This document shows, piece by piece, positions 1 to 10,428 of a stretch of DNA of 64,000 nucleotides. The stretch covers positions 1 to 64,000 of the forward strand of contig JASWJB010000034.1 in assembly GCA_032433595.1 (NCBI GenBank), read 5' to 3'. Made by a program: the position numbers and the translations under genes. A model generated the notes under the pieces. The model was given only the letters and a program-made list of their open reading frames with translations. It was not told the DNA's origin and did no database searches. The stretch comes from Conoideocrella luteorostrata. Taxonomy: Eukaryota; Ascomycota; Sordariomycetes; Hypocreales; Clavicipitaceae. The stretch's first letter is position 1. Every line of letters starts with the position of its first letter.

Positions 1-373
1 TAAACATATACATATATATATATATAATATATATCATTAAAAAAAAATGTTTGAGGATGAAATTGCAGACGTACTTTTCGAGAATAGGAGCAATGGCCTT
101 GCAAGGACCACACCACGTGGCAAAACAGTCAATGATCACTTTGTCATTCTCCGACACGACCTTTTGAAATTCCTCGACACTGGTCTAAGTTAGTGTGATG
201 TTCCTTTTGTTGGAAGCCACTGTATGTTTGGTGTAGTACGTTTTGACGTTATGCACGATGCGTCTCGTTGGGGACGAGTGAAATGCTCTGGTGGCAATGA
301 GCTGGTGCGCCCCAGTGAAGGCGTTGAATCGGGCGGCGGAAGCCAAGGATCCAAGAACGCGAGCTGATATCAT
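1..373 (-). CDS. Mitochondrial thioredoxin, partial (3' part beyond window edge)
   Basis: Small dithiol-disulfide oxidoreductase, likely of the mitochondrial matrix. The seen part has two exons on the minus strand. Exon 1 is 373-240, starting at ATG and encoding a basic, Ser/Ala-rich leader ([13 protein letters not shown], then TRAFHSSP) that looks like a mitochondrial presequence. Exon 2 is 179-75. The 60-nt intron (180-239) starts GTACTA and has a CTAAC branch box. Its in-frame acceptor is the second of two nearby AGs (TTAG, then ACCAG). Joined, the frame reads [11 protein letters not shown] and then [17 protein letters not shown], the thioredoxin active site. A GTACGT donor at 74-73 opens a second intron that leaves the window, so the C-terminal half of the fold is not visible. 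The family is secure from WCGPCK; mitochondrial location is inferred from the leader. Confidence 0.85.
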
Positions 374-718
374 TTTTGCAGATTAATTATGTATCCGACG
401 TCAGGTCGGGCCGGGTCGTCTCTTCAAAAATGAAATTGGTGAAGAATGGTGTTTAAAGAAGGATGATTGAAAAGGCTTGCGGGAGCTTACCAGCGCTGTT
501 CTAATTGGTCCGGCGGTACTGCACTGACCAAGGCAATTATACGGGTCAGAAGTACGGAGTGACTCCTGTCCATACTGCACAACAATAAGCTTAGCTCCTG
601 GCTGGACCGCACATGTATATCATGGCTCAGCCGACAAATCTACCTGCCGCAACATAATCACATTCGCGTGTTGGTTGGGTGATATTGTTCCATTTAGCTA
701 GTCCAAATCCTGGCTTCA

Positions 719-850
719 ATGGCCGCAGATCTCACCGAGTTTGTGAGCCTAGCTCCGGTAAGCATGCGAATACCGATATCCATTAAGGCAAAAGTGACGT
801 CTCCTTAGCTGTTTATCATATGGCTACAGAGTAGGACAGCACAATACTAA
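719..850 (+). CDS. Candidate 26-residue microprotein, two exons (doubtful)
   Basis: An ATG at 719 opens 13 codons (MAADLTEFVSLAP) that end exactly at a GTAAGC donor (758). A TTAG acceptor at 805-808 restores an open frame of 13 more codons (LFIIWLQSRTAQY) to TAA at 848-850. The intron would be 51 nt, at the short end for this genome. The peptide would be acidic at the N-terminus with one hydrophobic segment. I recognise no family. The splice signals are good, but a chance combination is possible at this length. Confidence 0.2.
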
Positions 851-1179
851 ACTAAAATAAACGCCTTCTGCAAACCGCTATTGACTCGCCAACATGCAAC
901 GCTCCTTTGAAGTGAATACACCGAGAAAGAAAAAAGCAGACCAAATCGTATTTCCTGGTAGGGCTATACCTAGCCGTGCCCCCTTGAGCTCTAGATTGAA
1001 TTACAACAAGGTAGATAAATGAGAAGAGCCAATTTACCAGTCCAGTTAGTTGTGGCCTTGTCTAACTGAATGCACGGCTCAAGTACAGGTCACAGTAATG
1101 ACGAATATAAAAAGCTAGTGATATTAAACAATGGTGACGGGGAAAGCGAATGACGAGTAGTGCGCATCTAATCGACGAT

Positions 1180-1539
1180 TCATGGGTATCCTGCGCAGTA
1201 AATGTACTTGATATAGAAGAACAAAGAGGTTATAAAACAAGTGCTCGCGAAAGTCCAGTAAAATTTTCCAGCCAAGACGAGTAAGAGAATAAGTGCGATC
1301 AGGGTGAAATAGAAGCAGCACTGGCTTCTGGCGCAACCGTAATGATAACGAGTGTCCGATACCGACGAGGTCCCTTTTACCACATTTGCTTTATTGGGGT
1401 TTTGTGGCTTTTCAACTTTTTTTTTTCTGCTTCGTGGCAATTCTTTTGACGGATAGTTATTTAGCGGTTTTTTTTTTTTTTTTTTTCGTTTCCCGGTTGT
1501 TTTAAAAGCTGGTTTCGTTTTCCTATTTTTTTTGTTCAT
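1180..1539 (-). CDS. Hypothetical lysine-rich protein with hydrophobic C-terminus (doubtful)
   Basis: An open frame of 119 codons. The first half is extremely Lys-rich because it is read through poly-A (poly-T on the plus strand), including a run of about six lysines. The second half has one or two hydrophobic segments (IALILLLVLAGKFYW and ITSLFFYIKYIY). Composition follows the T-rich DNA rather than codon use typical of the neighbouring genes, and no family is recognised. It may be a chance frame in a T-rich spacer. Confidence 0.15.
   Translation of the reverse strand: MNKKNRKTKPAFKTTGKRKKKKKKPLNNYPSKELPRSRKKKVEKPQNPNKANVVKGTSSVSDTRYHYGCARSQCCFYFTLIALILLLVLAGKFYWTFASTCFITSLFFYIKYIYCAGYP
1468..1486. 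repeat. Homopolymer T tract (19 nt) in T-rich spacer
   Basis: Nineteen consecutive T lie within a roughly 200-bp stretch (about 1418-1625) with several further runs of 7-10 T. Read on the minus strand it gives A tracts coding lysine. Confidence 0.9.
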
Positions 1540-1859
1540 ATTTTTGTTTTACGGATATCTCTTCTTTTTTTTTTTGTTGGGTTTATTTTGAATATCGTTT
1601 TTTTAGACCGGTAATTTTTTATTGGCTTGTTTTGTTATTGGTTTTCTTAAGAGTTGCCATGTGAATGGTAACATCAGTGTGACTGTTAGGATTGAAATGA
1701 TTGACGTCCGTCGACGGGTTCGAAAGCCATCTGGAAATTCAAAACAAAGAAAATATGTCGGAATATTGCGGGTAAAGGGAAAATTTTGCCGTCGGTAATA
1801 CTCGATTGGTCGTTATTCAAAGTCCTGGTCTGCATCATCGCACCCTTCCACATCCTCCC

Positions 1860-4049
1860 CTAGTTGCTTGCGCCTGGCGTAAGCAGTTGAGTGTCTTCCT
1901 CATCTCCTGAGACAATATTCAACAACCCTTGTCGGCTGCGCATCTTGTCTCTATCGTGGTTATGAAACTGTACAACCTCGGGCTTTGCACCAACATGACC
2001 CCATTTAAGGTTATCAGCGATAACTGATCCTTCCCCGTCGCTACTCGGGCGACCTTCACCAGATTGACGTCCGGTTGTCACGACGCCTGAATGTTTTTCA
2101 GGAGCGAGCCGTGAAAAGTACTCATCATCCGTGATTGCAAGATCTTCTCGAGTAGAATTTGTAGGAGAATCTGACGGATTCGCGGTCTCGTGGTGATCTG
2201 TTCGCATGACACTATCTTGCTTCATAGGTGTCCTCAAGCTGCCAACGCGTCCGGAGAGCCATGACCCTTCTGAGTCAATAGACGCTAGAGACATGGATAA
2301 ATGCGGTTCATTAGGTGGCACTGCCTTGGGTCGCTCTGCAGAAGGTGGCGTGTCGTGCCGAGATGGTGGCGTTGGTCTTGAGTCCATTTCTGGGGACTTC
2401 TCAGCGAGTATGGGAAGAGGCTGCTGGTCAGCCTCAGGGGACTGTACTCTAGAATCTGGAGGCGACAGAGGAAACTCGGGCAAATCTTCGCGGAATCTTG
2501 ACTTGGTCCGCTTCGGAACTGCGGATGCAGGCCTGCCAGCCAAATAATTGGGTGAACTAGGTGCATCCTCACCTTGCAGCCTTGCGAGCGCCTCCGCTTG
2601 CGCCAGAGTTTGGACGGATACACCGGATTGCATCTCCTCCCGTGAAGTGTTCGAGAATGAAGATGGCCCAGAGTACCTCTTGTTCTTACTGCCCCATTTT
2701 AGTAACGAGGTAAAGGATAAACGGTTGGACGTTTTGTTGCTGCTCTCCGAATTCTTTCGGCCGTATTCTTCATCAACTTGCCTATCTTTATCAGACCCCA
2801 AAGTTGACTTAGATCGTGACTTCTTGGAACGCAAAATACCCGCCAATCTGGAGCCTTCAGGCAGAGCTGAAACTGGTTCATCGGTTTCTGCGGGGCTAAC
2901 ACCCACTCGTTGAGCAGATTTTTCGTGCTGTGCAGGTATGTCGTCGTCCTTGGGCGAAGTGTCTGGTCTGTGGAATGATTCCAATGGTTGTGTACGCTGC
3001 GCACTATTAGAATGTTCGTCAGGTGGCGTGGCTGATTTTCTCTGCTTTGATGATGTGATAACTGTAGATGCAGGGTCAATTCCCAGACCGACCAGCTCCC
3101 GACCCAAGACACCTCGTTCCAAATTCTCTGGTGGTGGTGTTCCAGCCTTTTTAGCTTCCGCTTCTTCCCTCCTATTTCGTTCGGCCCTGCGAGCCAATCT
3201 TCTTTCCATCCGTTCCTGGTCTTGTATCCGTTTTCTCTCTCTTCTACGGTTATCCCTCTCCATCAACTCTCTCAGGTCCTTTGCGTCGAGATCATCGGCA
3301 AGGTCATCAATGCGCTTTCGCGAATCGAGTGGGTCCTCTTGAATAGGTTCTCTTTCCCCCAGTGGCTTCTTTATGGACTGTGTCGTCCCTGGTGCGGCCG
3401 CTCGAGATGTTGTCCATCTCGTACTTGGGGTACATCTCAATGTGGGTCTCGGAGCCAGCGAGTCCAGCGCCGATACCTTGTAGGAAATAAAATCCGAATC
3501 TGCTGACATTGCTGACTGAACTGAATCAGGATACGGCAGGGAAACCTGAGACGCTGGGTGGTAGTGATGATCAAGACCTTCCGTCTTTGCTCTCTTGGTG
3601 CTCTGTTTCGAGCCAGAGCGTCCATACGATTCCGTAACAGATCGTGTAGGCATGAAGGCACTCATGGCCTTAATCTCCGCCTCTCTGTCCTGGTCATCTC
3701 GTCTTCTTTTGCTGCTCTTTCTTCTAATCGGGTGCAAGGTCGGTGTGCGCTCCCATTCTATCCCGCTGCTGCTATATTCACCATCTTGTCCCAGCCGGCC
3801 TCGATTGGCCGCTTCAACATTGTGGCGGGCTCGTTCAATGCGGATGGAGTCATTACGCCCTGGAGAGAAGCTATACGTTCGCTGTCGTCGTTGTAATTTC
3901 GCCGGTTCGGTTCTAGCTTTCTTGGACGCAATTCGCGTTAAGTCGGTATCTGGCTGCCCACGAACCGGCGCGGCTTCGGGGTCGGAGAGCGCGGCACCAC
4001 TCCTGGGGCGTTTACGGGCAATCTTGCGCCGAAACGACCAGAGGGCCAT
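1860..4049 (-). CDS. Conserved-looking disordered basic protein, 729 aa, function unknown
   Basis: A single open frame from ATG at 4049 to a stop at 1860. I do not recognise a named domain. The N-terminus is strongly basic (ALWSFRRKIARKRPRSG), with further clusters such as RRKSSKRRRD that could act as nuclear localisation signals. Residues roughly 240-300 are a charged Arg/Glu-rich segment with coiled-coil character (DAKDLRELMERDNRRRERK and following). The rest is Ser/Pro/Asp-rich and probably disordered. Short ordered-looking words, SMSLASIDSEGSWLSGR and SLLKWGSKNKRYSG, and an acidic C-terminus (SGDEEDTQLL) may be conserved motifs. The long open frame, balanced codon use and well-defined ends support a real gene. 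Function is not inferable; a phospho-regulated nuclear or cortical scaffold would be a guess. Confidence 0.8.
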   Translation of the reverse strand: MALWSFRRKIARKRPRSGAALSDPEAAPVRGQPDTDLTRIASKKARTEPAKLQRRQRTYSFSPGRNDSIRIERARHNVEAANRGRLGQDGEYSSSGIEWERTPTLHPIRRKSSKRRRDDQDREAEIKAMSAFMPTRSVTESYGRSGSKQSTKRAKTEGLDHHYHPASQVSLPYPDSVQSAMSADSDFISYKVSALDSLAPRPTLRCTPSTRWTTSRAAAPGTTQSIKKPLGEREPIQEDPLDSRKRIDDLADDLDAKDLRELMERDNRRRERKRIQDQERMERRLARRAERNRREEAEAKKAGTPPPENLERGVLGRELVGLGIDPASTVITSSKQRKSATPPDEHSNSAQRTQPLESFHRPDTSPKDDDIPAQHEKSAQRVGVSPAETDEPVSALPEGSRLAGILRSKKSRSKSTLGSDKDRQVDEEYGRKNSESSNKTSNRLSFTSLLKWGSKNKRYSGPSSFSNTSREEMQSGVSVQTLAQAEALARLQGEDAPSSPNYLAGRPASAVPKRTKSRFREDLPEFPLSPPDSRVQSPEADQQPLPILAEKSPEMDSRPTPPSRHDTPPSAERPKAVPPNEPHLSMSLASIDSEGSWLSGRVGSLRTPMKQDSVMRTDHHETANPSDSPTNSTREDLAITDDEYFSRLAPEKHSGVVTTGRQSGEGRPSSDGEGSVIADNLKWGHVGAKPEVVQFHNHDRDKMRSRQGLLNIVSGDEEDTQLLTPGASN

Positions 4050-5278
4050 GATGCCTACCGTCGTCGAATGATTCTATCGATGCAATGCGGGCTAGTTGAG
4101 GATCACAGAGTCTGATGCGGTGGGATTTCTTAAACTGTCCGGTAATTCGACGAAGAGCATTGTGATAGTGTTAAAGATGAAGATTGTTCAATAATCATCA
4201 AGAGCCCGCTGAGAAGAAATGAAGCAATCGGCAACGGCGTCACAGGAAGGTTATGCGGTACGAAATGTTCAGACTGTGGTTTTGGTTGTTTGCGGTACCC
4301 AAGGAAATTCGGCAAGTCGACGGAAGGCGCACGATGGTGATATACAAGGAAATATAACACGCATAGACCCAGCAAGAAAGCGTGTCCTTGCGATGTATGT
4401 GGTATGAGCAAATAGACAATATGGCGTTCTCCTGAAGTGGTGTGGCTTCGGCGTGCTGCAGTGTCTGCAACTACGGCAAGTGTACGGCAAGTGGGAAGGT
4501 GCAGTGCGGTGCGGTGTCGGTCGTGGCTAATGGAATGCGTTCTACCCAGCGCGTTCCCAGAAGTATCGAAATGTTCGTGCCGTCGAAGTAGAAGTTTGTT
4601 TGCGCGTTGAATAAGGGAGTGCAAGCGAGCTTATGTCGGTAGGACGAGAACAAATGAGTGAACCTGGGGGGTGGAATAGTAATGGAAACTGGAATTTGAC
4701 AGCCAAAGGAGCATGGGTTCTACTGGCAGCGAGGACAAGCAAGGGAACGGAGGTTGGGCCAAGGCGAACTCGATTGGGAGATTGGAAGACCCGTGGAGAT
4801 CCAAGTGGGCGATGTGGGAGCGGAATGCTATTAAAATGGCGGCCATTCCGCCACCCAGGCTCTGGCCCATGAGCCCCCATTCACTGGCACCAAATTGGCG
4901 AGCCACCATTGAGCGACAGCGCTGGGGCTACAATCTTGACTTGACAGGGTGGACTGGTCCTTCGTACTTGCACAGGGTGAGAGTGGGCAGGTGGACTACT
5001 TTAGTTACATGGTGGGCTTGGGTGACGCATCCTTGCTGGGGCAGCAAGGATGGCACCTAAGCAAGAACTAGTAGCTTACTCCGTACATTCATACGGAGTA
5101 ATGACCTAGGGATGTGGAACTCCGTACTGGACAAAGCACTTTAAAGGAAAGTACTCTAGCCACTGTCCAGCCGTTATTACTGGCTGGCTGCGACTTGACG
5201 TCTGAGTGCCAGCCCTGTCCCCAGTCCCAGTCAGGTTGCAGACCTGCTCGCTTTTGCAGTAACTAGTTCACTATGGAG

Positions 5279-5294
5279 TACTCCGTACTCCGTA
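5279..5294. repeat. Tandem TACTCCGTA pair sharing TA
   Basis: Two copies of TACTCCGTA overlap by two bases (5279-5287 and 5286-5294). Two further copies lie about 190 bp upstream, at 5078-5086 (same orientation) and 5092-5100 (opposite orientation). Confidence 0.9.
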
Positions 5295-6314
5295 CAGAGC
5301 AGTTACATGGTGGCATCTGCGGTTCTGGGCCTATGAGTGAACACCAGGCCGGTCCAGAAACCAAGCCATCAAGGGTCAGAAGTGCAGAAGTGGCCACCAA
5401 CAAGTCCGAGATGCAGTTAAGAAGCAAACATGGGCAAGAGGCACAGCTGGCTGCTGGTGAGGATAGTCTTGAGGCTGGAACTGTCACGCAAAGTCAAGCT
5501 GCCTGCCGCTCCCTCGCGAACAGCGCCAGAACGCTGCCTTTTGCTCTGGCTGTTTGTCGCAGGGTTTCATTATTCTCGAACTGTAAGGGGTACTGCGCCA
5601 GGGTTTCCATTTGGCTGCGATCCCTGTTCCGCCTCAGATCTCTGTATCACTCCATCTGCGCACAATACCCGCTGCCTGCGGCTCTCCCTTCCCAGTGCTA
5701 CCCAATTTTCCTTAGAAGAGACCGCGAGAGAGACCGCTCCGCTCGCAGCTGCCTTCACAATGTATACGCCCGTAACGATGCTCCGAGCTTTCTCCTCCAC
5801 GCCAAAGTGCCAAGAAGCGCCTCAGATGGGTGCATCAGGCTGGTTACCACTGCCGTCCTCATCCAACATCCATCGAGTACCCCTGTCACTTCCGACTCTG
5901 ATCCCGCTAGACGCTTCGGCCCCATCCCATGCTCCCGCAAAAAGCACTGAGCGGGATAGGCATGGACAAATAGGGTGCTAATGTAGTCCGTACATACTAC
6001 TAGTACGGAGCAACGATGATAAGATACAATACGGAACAGAGCGGCAGTTGCGAATTTTGAAACTATCTAGGTAAATAACCAGAGGGTGGACAGTTGAGGG
6101 TTTCTACGGGGTGCGGAGCAGGGTAGACGATCAAGACATACGAAACAGTAAGGTACATACACCGGACGCCGAGGCTGTCTTGAGCCCACACGTTTTCGCC
6201 GGCATTTGGTGGCTATTTTAGTAGGAAGAATTTGAGTTTGTGTACAATGAATGGATTTGTCCGTGTTTATTGTACTATTGGTTCCAGATTGCCACAGTGC
6301 TTGACTTACTTGAG

Positions 6315-6324
6315 TACCTAGGTA
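6315..6324. repeat. 10-bp palindrome TACCTAGGTA
   Basis: A perfect palindrome inside the palindrome-rich stretch 6305-6350, which also contains GGGTACTCGAGTAC. No function can be assigned. Confidence 0.8.
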
Positions 6325-9300
6325 CCTTCGCCCAGGGTACTCGAGTACATGTGTGCCGATAGTTCCAAGCCCGGTGCTACGGCAACTGTTGAATTGATCC
6401 CCCTCGCCGCTGTCAGTTCCTACTGCACGATATCGTGTCAAGAGTCAAGTTGACTAGTGCGTGGTCTAAGATCTAGTCTGACGTTCACGGGACCAAGTCG
6501 GACATGCCTTGAGAGATATTGTGAAGCCGTGCAGCATCAAGCTTGTCGCGCCAGGCCAACTCACTATTTAGGTCCTCGGCTGCGTCGGTTCTGGAGCTGG
6601 CCCTGTTGCATATTTACCTTAATATGGCGTTGTGCTTTGCCGAAAGTGTCGATGGAGTTCCGTTGTCTGCAGAGTCTGCAAGGTCCGCTGCACCTACTGG
6701 AGGAAGTAGCTAGGAGCCTGGCTGCCTGAGCATCAGGTTTATGCATCCCCTCCAGTACTCCGCACTTACATCTTACTGTAGTTACTTCTACTTCCTTAGG
6801 TACCCAGTCACATACATTTGATGACCCATTCTTTCTTCGTATCTTGTATGTACAACACTGGGCTCGGTAACTATGCATGACCTAGACCAGCTGCCAGCAC
6901 AGTGCTCCGCCCTCTGCAGAGAGAGATATACCCGCCGGTCACAGGTTCGTCCATGCAGGTCGAGAGAGGCTTCGTAGCATTGCGTTCTGTTCCGGGGAGT
7001 CTGGATTTTATCATTCCACTAGCATGTCCATTACGTTACGGCGCATTCTGTTCCACGGATACGTCAACAATGCGCCCGGAAGCTGTGCCATCCATCACTT
7101 GCCTTCTCTCAGATGACACAGTGAGGTACCTGATGTTATCGGGGACGAGGGGCCCAGCCGTCACCACGCCATTGCCACGCCATCAGCAAGTTCTGTGCTC
7201 TGTGCTCTGTACAGAGAAAGTAGTGAGGGGGAGCCTGAGATCCATCCCAGGTCGGCTGGATACATACAATTCTGGGCAAAGCTGAGCGAACCCAATTCAG
7301 CAACCCATCCATCCGCATGGCATCAGATTCTGATGCGCACTGGCAAGCACCCTCATCAACCCTTCCTAATGCAGTTGACGGCTTGGATCATATGGCCCGC
7401 CCGCACAGTAGCTGCAGCAAGCCTGACCAATAGAGGCCCATTTCCGCCTGCCGTCATAGGAGAAGAAATATGCAAATGTCATGGCTCTGTTAGTCAATCC
7501 CACGATGGGAGCATCCGAAATCACTCTCTCCAATAAAGGCGCATGACAGGTCGCCACTGACCGCCACATTTTACGGAGGTAAAGTTTTCATGGCTCAAGG
7601 TTGTACGATGTTCACCAATAACTACTAGCCCAGCTTGCTGCTCCAGCATGCGCATGGAATTCCAAGGTGGAATCAATAACAAGGGCTAGTAAGAAACTGG
7701 CTAACGTGCTCACAAAGCCATTGTGAGGGTTGTTTATTTGGCCTTCCTAGCGTTGCCCCCGCTACCTTTCTGATGCCTCGGTTTGACCATTCACAAAGAC
7801 ATCAATTTGGTTCATTCAGCTTGTATTTCTCCCTTCTCTGGGCGGCGCGTAATTGCAACGGGATACGGAGATCAGATATGCTTCATGTTACAATGATTGG
7901 TGCACATTGTCGAAGACTCGACATGCAAGTATAATTGCTTCTCGTCAGCGAGACATGCTTCATTTGAAACATTCCAATGCGCGCCCTTGCTGACTAGCCC
8001 CGATTCAAATCGCTCTTCACGTCTGTTTGCACACTGTTGCCGTAAAGCCAGACAGTTCCCAGGCTGTCAGGTTCGGTGGTGGCATCTGGACAATTTGCTG
8101 CCTACCTGGATGTGCAGAGCAACTTCTTAATGAGCAGAGCACTACTCCGTAGGCCAACTTCCGATGAGATTACCTACGGCTCTATTCTTATGCGCAACAT
8201 TCGTATCCCTCGGCCAGTGACCATCGAGACCCGCAATGGTTCCCTCATTTTTTCGTATTACAGAGGCGACCTGGCACGTAGCACACAGGCTGGTAGTCGC
8301 AGAAAATGCCTCTTACAGCAGCTAGCATTCGTGGCTAGACAAGAGTACAATGCAGCCTACCTTGGTTATGAGGTACGGGCCGCTGTTTGGGAGGCTTTGA
8401 TCTAGAGTCTGCAATATCGTGATGATATTGCCAGCTTCATCTCTTCCAAGAGCGGCATTGCTCACCTCCAAATTTGGTCCAGCAGCGGCCAAGGATAGCA
8501 GCTATGACATTGCAGATCTCCCTTTTCATCCGTTTTTCCCATTGTGCAATATGTTGTGTTCCCGTCCCTACATTGGCAATGCAGTGGGTAGCATTGCCTC
8601 GCCCTGACAAAGTTAATGCAAAGCGGGATCCAACCGCCACCACCATGCGTGAGGGGTCGCGCCCTGCTACGAGCATGGAAGATCCCTGACCCCGGACGAA
8701 AATGCTGGTGTTTTCACTGGCTGGCTGGGTGCTTCTGCCAAAGCAGGGCCAGGCTAATAATTAATTGGTGGTTGGGCAAGCATACGATCCAAGCTCGCCC
8801 TCACCCATCCTCCCATCGAGCGCAGCCAAAGAGCAGAAGTAGTCCGTAGTCGTAGTGTCTGTCGCCACACGTCATGGTGGGGAATCAACATCAACTTGGG
8901 TTAAGAAAAAAAACCGGTTCTCCAGACGAGGACTTGAGAAAGTGGGCACCAAAATTTGGCTCGAGAGAATCCCTAACAACTAATTGCCGTAGGAGCTTAG
9001 CCCTGACAAGGAGGGTTGAAATACGGCACTGAGGATGGAGCACAGTAACGATGTGTTCCAGTCAGGCGGGCCATATCTCCATCCACCGACGTCATATCAC
9101 GACATCATCAACTCTTTACGAGGTAGAGCGTTTTGTGTGAATCCATCCAGTGAGAATGAGAAAGCAGTCCGTCCTTTCGCTTCGTGGATAGTCCCGAAAT
9201 GCCAGCCTGAATTTTGGAAATTACTCCGTGCTCATCCATGGCATAGGACACCACCACAAGCATGAAGCATCAATACAGTACGCTTGCGGGCACAGAAACA

Positions 9301-10428
9301 TGCCTACCCTCAGTAGTTCATCTTTCAGTCGGCTCACTACTTGAGGTTCATTAAATAACTTACAACTTAGAGCTTTGTGTTTCGCTGCCGAACGTCCAGA
9401 GTGTCGTGGGTAGGACAGGTCGCAAGTGTCACTATGACTCAAAAGACCAGCTTTCACAGCAATAATGGTTCAGCAACCCAAAGCACTTTCAAGTGAGAAG
9501 AAACTATTATTTCTTATTCGAGCTCCGAATATCAAATGCCTGGTTGTGAGCTACTAACAAAAATCGCAAATTATAAAGGGCATTCGCCTCTTGGTATGAA
9601 AGCGTCTTTCCACCTATTGGTTCAATGACCCAAGGAGCATCGCTATCCATACGGGAAAGACATATTCCCAAGAATAGAACATGGCCAAGAGGCAATGTGT
9701 ATTATTGTTGTCTCATTACCCACAAGAATCGCTACTGTCAAATCCTTGCAAATGGCAAGCTGAAGCATCCCAACCAGTACAATAACGACTTAAGAAGGTA
9801 TAGAAGAACAAAACGGGACAAAGAGAGGTATACTGTGTACTCCTCTTTCAATCTGTGACTGATGTCGCCTTTCCAGCATTATTTTTGACAATATTGAACG
9901 TTGGGAGCCCTTGTTCGAAATTGGATGAATTAATTAATCCTGCTAGGCATACAGCATCCTCCACGACAAACAGCCTTTTGTGTTGTAGAGCCAGCACGCG
10001 TACGAGCCCTAGGCTTGCAATTACGCAGCTCACATCACATGGCTGACGATTATCATTGAGCACTTGGACGTTAACATAATGCTCCTTCTGCAAGAGTATC
10101 AATTTTTTACGTGAACGGACATAGGACAGTCGATTACGGACAGCTGGTCGCAATTTAGCCACTCTGGAGTTTAGTGTTCTCGACCCCGCTGACACTTTAT
10201 GAGCCCGGTTGGCATCAACAAGACTAGTAGTTACTCCGTACCAATAGCGAGGACGTACACATACCACATAAAACAGCCTCTGGTTAAGCTTCGGCTATTT
10301 TGTTTTCTGGGTGATGAAACTCCCTCAGCTAGCCTAAAACTTATCCATCTTATGCGGTATCATTTAATTGATTCATTTCAATCTTGAATTTCACGTGGAC
10401 TCTAAACGGCATCACGAAGGTGACAGCA

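Larger units (their letters stand above)
374..1859. other. Intergenic region, about 1.5 kb, with long T tracts
   Basis: This lies between the divergent-side promoter of the thioredoxin gene and the 3' end of the 729-aa gene. It holds two weak coding candidates, listed separately (719-850 plus and 1180-1539 minus), and a strongly T-rich stretch from about 1418 to 1625 with a 19-nt T run at 1468-1486. A near copy of the TACGGAGTA word is at 553-561. No other gene is supported. Confidence 0.6.
4050..10428. other. Gene-poor intergenic region, 6.4 kb
   Basis: This lies between the start of the 729-aa gene and the D-amino-acid oxidase gene. Many short frames are open on both strands, up to 225 codons at 5273-5950, but none shows a recognisable domain, a good start context or a consistent strand. 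Frames at 8076-8405 (plus) and 9848-10267 (minus) are the most protein-like and still match nothing I know. The region carries copies of the TACGGAGTA/TACTCCGTA word at 5078, 5092, 5279, 5286, 8143 and 10232, and the palindrome TACCTAGGTA at 6315-6324. Confidence 0.6.

Noticed and set aside
1705..1735. GGGTTCGAAA box resembling a tRNA T-loop / B box (also near 18345)
   Set aside because: No cloverleaf, A box or acceptor stem could be built around either.
5273..5950. 225-codon frame on the plus strand
   Set aside because: It begins inside the TACTCCGTA repeat, has no domain, and competes with other open frames over the same bases.
8076..8405. 109-codon plus-strand frame with protein-like composition
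   Set aside because: No family recognised, and it contains a TACTCCGTA copy, which otherwise never occurs in coding exons.
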